Below the pieces are notes generated by a model that worked only from the letters and a program-made list of their open reading frames with translations, searched no databases and was not told the origin of the DNA. From Chrysopilus asiliformis (taxonomy: Eukaryota > Arthropoda > Insecta > Diptera > Rhagionidae), in contig OZ035960.1 of assembly GCA_964034945.1 (NCBI GenBank), positions 45,117,002 to 45,181,001 of the forward strand: 64,000 bases of DNA. The letters are read 5' to 3'. The position numbers were made by a program, and so were the translations under genes. Shown here in pieces: positions 55,887-64,000 of the stretch (position 1 is its first letter; every line of letters begins with the position of its first letter).

Positions 55887-56204
55887 CACGTTGAGCGCCA
55901 CGTGCCCACCGGTGGTCATTCTTAGTAGACCGCGGTGCTTACGAGCGGGTATTCCTTGGGTGACATTCTGGGACCAATATTTTTTTTTATTTATTTTTAT
56001 TGATTTATTGCATATACTACAAATTCCAAGTAAAATAGGCTTACATCCTGGGACCGAATTTAATATTTCTAAATATATGTAAAAGCTAAATATATGTAAA
56101 AATTTCCCACTGGTGGTCACGATGCCTCGAAATGAAACAAGTAGTGTGACCACGGGTGGTCACGTTGTCCCACCATCGACATCCAATAATGACCACCGTG
56201 TATG
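55887..56204. mobile_element. J2: piggyBac-like MITE, truncated
   Basis: TTAA at 55883-55886 then CACGTTGAGCGCCACGTGCC and the ACCGGTGGTC palindrome. Collinear with J1 in reverse orientation; stops at GACCACCGTG before the second tip. Confidence 0.8.
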
Positions 56205-56530
56205 TGTTTTGCTTGGAACTAGAGATTTAATATAACCTAGAACGCGCTAGGCCATAGAAAACTGCAAAATAAAATTGTCCCAAAATATATCGCTATCCCT
56301 TGCCTTCGTTTGAATTGAGTGTTGTCAGACTTTGGATACAAAATTATATTTTTTTGATCGAAATCATGCCTTTTTTAAACCACATAAAACGGAAAATTAT
56401 ATTTAAGATTTCTTTAAAGTTTTTTATTATAGCTTACTGGCATTAATAAGCAAATTTTAGACAGTCACATGTTTATATACGTATGAGTGACATTTAAATC
56501 GAGAGAATTTTCAAATTTTGGTGATGCTAG

Positions 56531-56739
56531 ATCTACAAATACAACTCTTTCTCCAGAAATAAGGTCCGTCCCTTTCAAAGGCACCATCTCAGAAGAATAT
56601 TTGAAGGAAGTGTGCAAAAAAATACTGTTACATTATAGTGTTGGTCCGGCCGGGGTGGTCCAGGGTACAAGTCGCGGATGTAGCTTGGATCGCAGAAACT
56701 TTGAGAAAAATTTCCTAAATAACAGTCGAGACTATCAGC
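56531..56739 (+). CDS. Possible internal exon of an unrecognised gene
   Basis: The segment lies between a GATGCTAG| acceptor and a CAGC|GTAAGG donor, both in one open frame (the frame itself runs 56487-56780). Codons are balanced and the product looks protein-like: RSVPFKGTISEEYLKEVCKK then LLHYSVGPAGVVQGTSRGCS. The polypyrimidine tract before the acceptor is weak. No family recognised; it may alternatively be a captured or ancient exon. Confidence 0.35.
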
Positions 56740-57102
56740 GTAAGGGTTTTATACAAAACAAAACGAAATTCTTTTATTAAAGAAAATTATTTTTAATTAT
56801 GCATAGATTTTCTGACACCAATCGAAAAGTAAATTTCGGTCCAAGACACGAACTCCTCCTAGTTTCTTACTATACTTTGCAGAAGAAAGGTAAATTAAAA
56901 CACGTTCATTTCACCTGAAATTTTCAAAAGATACATATGAGTCACACGCATTTTGGAAAATTTTCCGGTTTTTTTCAGGAGACGATGATAAATAAAAAAA
57001 AATCTAAAAATTAAAAACGATGGCCAGTATTAGAAGATATTGCTTCCAATTCAAAACAAATCCGGAAACAGTACACCAGGAAAAAAATAGTTTTTCTTTT
57101 CA

Positions 57103-57417
57103 GTGAATATACCAGGAATGGATTCTTGTACAAAAAAGATTCGATTGTTGAGTAAAGTCAGAGATTGAGCTGTTGGGCATGAACTGCAAAGGAATGTGGA
57201 CCGTTCCTTCTTTGGAAGCAAAGAACCCACCAGAAGCAATAATGGCCGAACTGACGTCAGACAAAGGGGCTCAGTCTTAGTCTTGAGAAGCAGCATCGTT
57301 GGTGACCGCATCGGCAACAGCCACAATGTTATTGAAATAGTCCAGCGTGGCAGAGCATAAACATAAAAGATCACAACCAGCATTTAAAGCAAGAAGGCAA
57401 ACACATCCGCCGTCCGT
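57103..57417 (-). pseudogene. Decayed coding segment, family unknown
   Basis: One minus-strand frame is coding-like throughout: CVCLLALNAGCDLLCLCS, LDYFNNIVAVADAVTND, then TAA and TGA two codons apart (57279-57277, 57273-57271), then APLSDVSSAIIASGG and KEGTVHIPLQFMPNSS. GC content is markedly above the flanks and third positions are mixed. Both halves sit in the same frame, so the stops look like point lesions. A different frame gives the 110-codon ORF at 57051-57383, which is the shadow. I do not recognise the protein. Confidence 0.45.
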
Positions 57418-57419
57418 CT

Positions 57420-58555
57420 AACCAAGAATGAAAGAATTTAAGAAAAGAGAACAAAGACCCAATGGCTAAGTTGTTTGACTTTTATTTGTTACTGGTCTTG
57501 TCGTCAAATGCTGTGGAAATTCCCCTTGAGTGTAGGCCAGTAAAAAGATCTTGAAAACTATTTAAGATTAAATATTCATTCGGTAGTCAAGAAATTAAAT
57601 ATCAGTGCAAGAGGATCGCTACCCCTACAATCTTTGATCATTAGATTTATGCTTTGTATATGAAAAAAAATAGCTTAATGACGTCATTATTTTGTTAAGA
57701 TCATATGTTGTAGACGATGGTCAGATAACTGATCAAAAAGAAAATTAAGATCCGAAGAAAACCGCTTTGAAGTCTTCTTTTGCACACTGAAATGATAGTT
57801 TCAACGCAAACGTAGAATTCCACATAGAATTTTTATTAACGATAAAATTATTTAAATAAGAATTTTATAGGGGTATGGGACTTTCCAAAACTTTGAGCGT
57901 GCCCGAAAATTAGTTTAGCTATGGCTGAACCAGAAAATAATAAAAGGAAAGCTACGAATACTAAAAAATCGCTACTAAAAAAAACTTTAAATATTGTAGG
58001 CCGAATGAATTCTAGAAATATCCAACATAAATACCATGCAGAAACCCAATAGAAGTGTAAAAAAAAATATAATAAAATTTTTATGTGTCAAATGTGGGAA
58101 ATAAAAATTATTTTAATTGTTACAATTTCTAGATTGCGCAAATAATGGTGTATAAAAAGAAGACGTCGATATTTAATTTTTCACAGTGAGATTTTCTGAT
58201 TTTCTGAAATTCAGAAATACAAACCAAATTTTTTTTGGATGTGATTCAGTTTTGATTGAATTACTGGTTTTTGGTTTTTTTTTATTTCAAAATTTAATTT
58301 TGGTTCACTAAAATTTGAATGGTTTTTTGGTTCAGTTAAAAAAAACTACAGAAGTAGCGCCCTAAGTCGAACATCATAGTATCCACTAACTGGAACTGCC
58401 CTTTTTTACCATTCCATATCTTCAAAGTCGAACTAAGGTGCACTCGATAACTCAAAGAATTTCTAAAAAATTTTTGGATCGAATTTCCGCAGTTTTGACA
58501 TTTCTAATGAAATTGGTATACTTGATTAAAACGTTTCGAAACATTTTTCTGTACT
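57420..58555. other. Intergenic DNA, no gene seen
   Basis: A TTGGTTTTTGGTTTTTT-like tract at 58200-58350 resembles the GAACC-type tracts elsewhere. Nothing else. Confidence 0.4.
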
Positions 58556-58559
58556 GTAA

Positions 58560-58711
58560 AGCCCAATTCAGACTAACGATTACGATTACGATTGAGGCTT
58601 TTCGACCAATGAGATCAAAACTTTCAACCACGGAGACATGAAAGCTTTGATATCATTGGTCGAGGCAGCTCAATCGGACTTGTAATCGCAATCGTTCGTC
58701 TGAATTGGGCT
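58560..58711. mobile_element. L: foldback MITE with TAA duplication
   Basis: AGCCCAATTCAGACTAACGA and its near inverse (CGTCTGAATTGGGCT end) bound 152 bp; arms of about 65 bp pair almost fully. TAA lies directly on both sides (58557-58559, 58712-58714), the PIF/Harbinger-type target. Half copy at 46650-46740. Confidence 0.85.
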
Positions 58712-58752
58712 TAAGACAGCAAATCTTACTTGAATAGATTATAAAATATCTG

Positions 58753-58955
58753 CACGGAGCGAAATAATAGGACAGATTCCTACAAAAAATTGGAATTTAC
58801 TAGACAGTGAAATTTTTGGTAATGATTGCCAAACAAAAGGGAAAATCATGACAGAAAATAGTTCCGCAAAATTATAGGAATAATTCCATATTTTTAGAGA
58901 ATTATTGCAGAAGATTCCACTGTCTCAAATATTCCTATTTGGATTTCTCTCCGTG
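58753..58955. mobile_element. G-family MITE, copy G3
   Basis: CACGGAGCGAAATAATAGGA left and TTTGGATTTCTCTCCGTG right, interior GGAATTTACTAGACAGTG and CAAACAAAAGGGAAAAT as in G1/G2 inverse. Flanks read TG rather than TA. Confidence 0.7.
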
Positions 58956-58959
58956 TGAT

Positions 58960-59515
58960 ATTGCAATTAAGCCAAAAACTAAGTAATGGAATAAATTTTC
59001 TGAAAATTTTGATCACAAATACAATCTGTGTATGCAAAATAATAGGAAAAAATTGAATTCAATCCAAATCTACTGAAAATATGTCAAATTCGTTGCACAA
59101 ATAAAAATGTTACTATAAGATTTAACAATAAACGCTGAAAATTCCTTCGAAAAACGCCACAAAGTTTTGTACTGAAATCATAATGAATTTCAATACTCAT
59201 TCGTTAGTTCTTTTGGCCAATGCCAAATAAGATGTGCTCTAAACTATTTAAATGTTCCATAAACAAACAGCACACGATTATTAAAATTTTAACAAAATCA
59301 ACAAGTTACAGATAATCTCAAATATATGTGCGTTTTCCGCGATACAAAATCCCACCTTAGCCAGTTGTTGGATTAATACTTTTTCAATGTGATCGACAAC
59401 CGTTAGTTTTTCGGTTTTTACTTTCTTATACGAAGAATAATAAAGTATTGTATTTATGATAAATTTAGACATCTTAAATTTGCTAAAAAAAACATTTCCC
59501 GATCGCTCCTGAGTC
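58960..59515. other. Intergenic DNA, no gene seen
   Basis: Nothing recognised. Confidence 0.4.
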
Positions 59516-59781
59516 GACTGAAACATTCAGCGACCTGAGCCGCTCAGCATCGCTCTAGAGCGAAAAAGGTGCTCAGTTACTGAACGCAATCGCTACAGAG
59601 CGGCTCAACTGAGCAGCTCACATTTTTTCTGAGCGTAAAAGAACTCCGCTCAGTAGCTGAGCAAATGTCAAATGAAGAATTACAGAACCTCAATTCATGT
59701 CTAAAAACGACGACGGAAATACATAAATGGTGTTATTTATAATATTTATAGTTATTTATGTTATTTATAATACGGGAAGCC

Positions 59782-60036
59782 TCATGGAAGTTCTTGCTGA
59801 GCAAACGGGAATGAAAATAGTCGGCGTTGCGGAAAATGTTGGCGAAAGAGTTCGGGAGTGTACTTCGGCATAGTCACCTTAAAATAATCCCGGTTTCTAT
59901 CAGGCTTGGAACTTCGAATTGAGGTTACTTCAAAATGAGTATTACATTCGTCAACCAACATTGCGATGTGCTCCAAATTTAACATATCTGACGCGCAAAT
60001 ACCGAATATTGTGGAAATAATTATATCTCGGTCCAT
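59782..60036 (-). pseudogene. Possible HARBI1-like transposase N-terminal fragment
   Basis: 84 codons containing DRNRDYFKVTMPKYTPELFR then QHF, a pattern like the Y..EEF..HFR region at the start of Harbinger transposases. No catalytic core follows; the frame ends in an AT-rich repeat. The match is from memory and could be wrong. Confidence 0.35.
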
Positions 60037-60048
60037 CTTCCACTATAA

Positions 60049-60427
60049 AGCTAGAACCTGAATCGTACGTCGATGCGTCCGTCATGAGTCCGTCCGGTTG
60101 ACAGTTCGATGCGGTGACAGTTGGGTACGGCAACGAATCTGGAGTTAATTCATTGTTTTGCACTTCTTCTATTAGTTTATCGTCGAAACAATTACTTTCA
60201 ATTTGTTCCATACTTAAATTGCTTAAGGCGTAAATAAACTTTTTTGGGAAATGACATTTCTGTGCGTTGCCGCATGTAAAAGTAGAAATTCGACCTACTC
60301 TATGCGGTTGCCGCATCGGAAAACGTATTATTAGGGGAGCACTCATAGCATCCCGTTGATTTTACTCGAACTGTCAACGTGACGGACGCATGACGGACGC
60401 AGCGGCGTACGATTCAGGTTCTAGCTT
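60049..60427. mobile_element. U: inverted-repeat element nested in T
   Basis: AAGCTAGAACCTGAATCGTA and its inverse (TACGATTCAGGTTCTAGCTT) lie about 380 bp apart, with further pairing at TGCGTCCGTCATG. A minus-strand frame of about 100 codons with mixed codons (SMEQIESNCFDDKLIEEVQN) crosses most of it; whether it is coding is unclear. Confidence 0.6.
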
Positions 60428-60584
60428 AACCCCGAATATTTTGAGAGTGCGGCTCAGTAGCGGTGCATTCAGTAAACACTGAGCGGCTCAGCTGAGCGGT
60501 TTTTTGACACATACTAAGCCGCTCCAGAGCGACTCGGGTCGCTGAATGCACCCATTATTTCAAAAATGTTTTTCTGTTACAAAA

Positions 60585-61305
60585 ATATCTTTCTGTCTGT
60601 CAAGCTGTGCACAAATGTCTCAAAAACTACTAGCAATGAAATTTCACAGACATGTTTGGTCCTGGAATGGGACGATACTATCAACTTTTGGTGGAAATCC
60701 GTTAACCGGAAGTAACCGAAATGACGGATTTTTAGAAATGTCAATGTCGTTTCTGGCTATTTACTCCGAAACTACGCATTTTCAGTAGTCACATAAATGA
60801 CAAACGTTGAAGACTGTAAAACTTCCTACAAGTTTGTCTTTTATTAGAGCTCGATATTTCAAACCCGCAGTTAGATATACCGTTATTAAAAAAAAAACAA
60901 TTTTTTGCGATTCTCTTGACAACTAACGGGTTTTAGATGGTCAATGTATGAGATTGAAGAGAATAATATTTGCCACAATTTTGTCTTTTACTGTGATTCG
61001 CTATCTTTTACCGTTATTGAAATATTTTTGTTACGAGATATTTTTTATTAATAAAAAAATAGAATAGCTTGCAAACTAACAGATTTTCGAAAAAACGGTT
61101 AAAGGAAGAAATAAATGTATTAAAATTCTTTACATTTTTGCCTTTACCGTAAATCGATAACTTTCACCGTTATCGAGATACTTCAAATTTCGTAAAAAAA
61201 TGGCATTTTTATTTAAACTAATACTTTATTTGCCGGGTTATGAATTGCGCAGAAACGTAGATTTAGTATAAGAATGTCATGTGCTGTTCACATCAGATAT
61301 TTTCA
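60585..61305 (+). mobile_element. C-family interspersed repeat, copy C3
   Basis: Begins TTTCTGTCTGTC, then CTAGCAATGAAATTTCACAG, GTTAACCGGAAGTAACC, ATTTTGTCTTTTACTG, TTACCG blocks and TCATGTGCTGTTCACATCAG. Best-preserved copy next to C1. Confidence 0.65.
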
Positions 61306-61309
61306 AGTA

Positions 61310-62475
61310 AAATTCAAGATATGAAACTTCCTCAAGTCATAAATTGCCAATGGCTTCAAATAGGTGTTTTTAATACGTCAAAACAAGAAAAAACAAAATA
61401 ATAATATGGTTGGATGTAAAAAAGAACGCCAATAGGAAATTCCGAACGAGTTTCATTGGAAAAATTGAATGGAATTTGAACGGTACGAACGACATATCGC
61501 AATTGATTGTATGTAGTGGTAATGAAGGTTTTATGTTGCAACATTCTCTGAATAACTCTCTAAAAAGGAATGCGGCGAAACAGCAATACATCTAGCAGCA
61601 AATACACAATGTAACCTAAATTCATAAATTTTAATATGATTTATATTTGGTAAATGTACATATATTAAAGAGAATATAATTATGTATATTTCTCGTTGTT
61701 TCAATTAAAAAATGCGCCTCATTTTTGGGCCAGTCCATGTGTAATCCATTAAAGAAAATCCAAGCAAAGTTGTTTCAGAAAATTGCTTTCAAAGCTTGTT
61801 TCATTTTTTTTATTCAATTTTTCTTTATTCACTTTTTGCACAATATCTCAACTGAATTTTCGTATTTTTTTTTCTTCATAAAGCATTAGGACACGGAAGT
61901 AAAAATATCTGCACCACTTTGATAAGCTGTTAAAATTATTTTTTATCTCCTTCTTTTTATATATAAAAAAAAAAGAAATGTTTTGTATATTCTTTTTAAA
62001 ACACGAAAAAAAATACTTGCGTAGAATCAGTACACAGTTCACTGTCAATAATTATTTTTAAAACATTTTGATTTCATTTATCTTTTCGTTTCACTCTTTT
62101 TTTAGACACCCACTTTTCAAATGCATTTGATTCAAACATGGATTTCATTAAATCGCTACATCAGATTTAAAATCGAAATTGTTCCAAACTTCACATAACT
62201 TTAATCTATTTATATTAATAATAATTACCCAAAAAATTTCAATTACACAAGAAGTAGTCTTTATACCAAAATATTAATGTTTATTCCACTTTGCAATGAA
62301 AGCCAAGTAAATATTGTCCAGTTTAACAAAAACAGAATTTCAAAAATTATGTATTTGTATTATATTCCCAACATAAAAGCATTAATTAATAAATTTAAAC
62401 GAAAGTAGAAAAAAAATCAAACAAAACGTTATAACCGAAAAAAATAATAAACAAAACAGACCGACAGACCATTCA
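61310..62475. other. Intergenic DNA, no gene seen
   Basis: One GCGCC motif copy at 61710. Nothing else is recognised. Confidence 0.4.
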
Positions 62476-62477
62476 GT

Positions 62478-62840
62478 TTGAATGTTAGAATCGCACTATT
62501 AGATCAGTCATCGACGAGGTTTTTAGACCACAATTCCCCAAACCCGATTCCATTCCAATCCCATTCCATCCAATTCCCAGTCCAATTTGAATCTCGAAAT
62601 TACCGACAGCAAAGCAACAACAGCTCCAGCAGAACAACATCCATCCATCCAGTCGACTAACATATCTGCATTTGCGGCACACACTAGTGTGTGTAAGCGA
62701 CGGAAACACAAAAACACTCACACGATTTTCTTCTGTCGAAGTCGAATGGTGGGTATAGAGTCTGCACGGCAACTTCAGCTGCGAAGTTCAAATATCGACT
62801 CCGTGCCTTGTTTGCAGTTATATGAATTCAGTGCTGTCGG
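62478..62840 (+). promoter_or_regulatory. GC-richer island, possible promoter or 5'-UTR
   Basis: Composition changes from about 25-30% to about 45% GC. ATTCAGTTTGAATG near 62471 contains the arthropod initiator TCAGTT, with AGATC 27 bases after its A, one base off the ideal downstream element position. CATTCCAATCCCATTCCATC-type iterations follow. No ORF is convincing on either strand. A promoter is one reading; a repeat remnant is another. Confidence 0.25.
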
Positions 62841-62962
62841 TTAATGTAAAAAAATTCAGCTGATGAAAAATCCAATAGGATTCTTGCTGTTTTCCAATAG
62901 GAATCTCAAGTCATACCGGATTGTAGTATATTTAAATAAACGAAAAACCAATTTTTTAGTTA

Positions 62963-63284
62963 CACTGTGTATGAATCCAGGAAATTTTGACAGATTGAAA
63001 ACAGAATCTATTGGTGAAAACCAAATTTCGACAGTGGTGAAAAACAATTCATGGTGAAAAACAAATCATGGTGATATGTAAATATAAATTTATAAAACTC
63101 ACATTTAACGTATTTATTTCCTTTGTTTTCATGGTCGTCTTTACTAGTGCCAAAATTTACCCAGGTTGTTCTCAGAATGAAGTTTTGACGTTTGGTGTGG
63201 TGAGTTTAAACGTCAAAATTTTTTCCACCACCAAATTCTCACAGTATACAGTTCTGTGAAAATTTCGCGGATTCGTACACAGCC
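62963..63284. mobile_element. BB: TTA-flanked TIR element, PIF/Harbinger-like
   Basis: CACTGTGTATGAATCC and the inverse of GGATTCGTACACAGCC bound 322 bp; TIR similarity continues through GAAATTTTGACAGA for about 32 bp (26 matches). TTA is present on both sides (62960-62962, 63285-63287). The ORF at 63068-63259 looks like a signal peptide start but spans element interior and is not believed. Confidence 0.7.
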
Positions 63285-63291
63285 TTAGAAT

Positions 63292-63962
63292 GAAGGATGT
63301 TATTATTTTCCGCCGCACAAAAAAAAAACCCCAATAGGTTTTTAAAAAAACTCCCGCCCAAAAAAATGCGCAAAACATCGTTAAAAAACCCAATAAAATC
63401 CAGCAAAAATATTTGGTTTTAATTGTCGATATTAGATAAAAATAAGTACTTACATTTTATTTACAAAAAGTAAAAATTCCATCATTGGTTTTCATGAAAT
63501 CCACTAGTGGGAAAATTGTTCTTAAGTGGTGTGTTTAATAATAATTCAGGAACTTTTTCACAAGAAATAGGCGTCTTTATTTTTCTACTCTTCGTCTTCG
63601 TGTCCATTACAAACCAATTTTAACGTTTTTAGCGGCAGTTTAAAATTTTTAATTTTACTGGTAAACTTATACTTTTTTGATTAATTAAAAGAAGTGATGT
63701 GGTTACAAAGGATAGTTAAAAATTGAAAAATTTATTAATATAATTTATGTCTTTCTTATTTATATTAAATAATACGAGTACCTGACATTAATTATAGAGA
63801 TTATGGTTTTATTTGCAATAGAAAAATACAAAATAATTAATTTTTAATATTTGATGTTAGTGTGTTTAAAAAATGTTTTTAAAAACCCAAAAAAAAAGCT
63901 GATAAAACCCAAAAAGAACACAGAAGGTTGGGTTTTTAAAAACTTAGGTTTTCACAACAATG
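63292..63962. mobile_element. Q2: hAT-like non-autonomous element with perfect 8-bp duplication
   Basis: CTTAGAAT occurs at 63284-63291 and again at 63963-63970. The interior is collinear with Q1 in reverse: TTATTATTTTCC, ATCCACTAGTGGGAAAAT, CTTCGTCTTCGTGTCCATTA, GAAGTGATGTGGTTACAAAG, and TTGGGTTTTTAAAAAC. Tips (GAAGGATG, CAACAATG) are decayed relative to Q1's CAGGGTTG. Confidence 0.88.
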
Positions 63963-64000
63963 CTTAGAATAGTTACATTTAAGTAAGCTCGAATATTGTA

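Larger units (their letters stand above)
59522..60552. mobile_element. T: GAGCGGCTC-rich TIR element, PIF/Harbinger-like remnant
   Basis: CATTCAGCGACCTGAGCCGC at the left and the inverse GTCGCTGAATGCACCC at the right form the TIRs, backed by many GAGCGGCTC words at both ends. A minus-strand frame inside resembles the N-terminal part of HARBI1-like nucleases. A second inverted pair (60049-60427) is nested inside. Confidence 0.55.

Noticed and set aside
63068..63259. ORF with signal-peptide-like N-terminus
   Set aside because: Lies inside TIR element BB and runs into its terminal repeat; the hydrophobic run is expected from T-rich DNA.

Overview
The window looks like a repeat-dominated, AT-rich (roughly two thirds A+T) stretch of an insect genome, most likely a fly or midge (Diptera). 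The grounds are the kinds of mobile element present (mariner and Tc1-like relatives, piggyBac-like, pogo-like, hAT, PIF/Harbinger-like and Helitron pieces, plus a family built like Drosophila DINE-1/mini-me), a His/Gln-rich exon with CAG/CAA-type runs, and short introns with GT..AG ends. The species and the dipteran assignment are inference. There are no bacterial features, CRISPR arrays, rRNA genes or convincing tRNA genes.

Host gene content is very low. The best gene evidence is a 514-nt minus-strand first coding exon at 42360-42873 (His/Gln/Pro-rich, product not recognised). An overlapping plus-strand two-exon model lies at 42125-42336. Weaker coding signals are a possible internal exon at 56531-56739 (+), a decayed coding segment at 57103-57417 (-), a GC-richer island with a good short intron at 54466-55370 (+), ORFs at 23355-23651 and 35938-36168, and a promoter-like island at 62478-62840.

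The rest is layered transposons. At 7.4-11.1 kb a hAT-like element (K1) contains a mariner with an intact 349-codon ORF and, separately, a Helitron that itself contains a broken DD37E Tc1/mariner element. A second copy of the host element at 34.4-35.3 kb (K2) preserves the empty mariner target site. At 17.4-19.3 kb a DINE-1-like element contains a pogo-like element that contains a younger copy of the same DINE-1-like family, plus a long-TIR MITE. At 36.9-38.4 kb a TTAA element holds two DINE-1-like copies 25 bp apart. At 40.6-41.2 kb a pogo-like MITE sits inside a larger TIR element, and at 52.5-53.3 kb a MITE sits inside a second Helitron copy.

Families named here. A = DINE-1-like (8 copies, one diverged). 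C = about 0.7-1 kb repeat (3 copies). D, J, X, Y = TTAA-flanked piggyBac-like MITEs. F, G, P and 52718-52989 = TA-flanked MITEs with CAC tips. pogo-like CAG-tip elements (4). K and Q = hAT-like. N, L, T, U, Z, BB = PIF/Harbinger-like or similar. W = Helitron-like (2 copies). Several foldbacks have near-identical arms. A motif next to a (GTCY)n microsatellite recurs across four otherwise different families (A, C, M and W), which suggests shared descent or a shared functional site.
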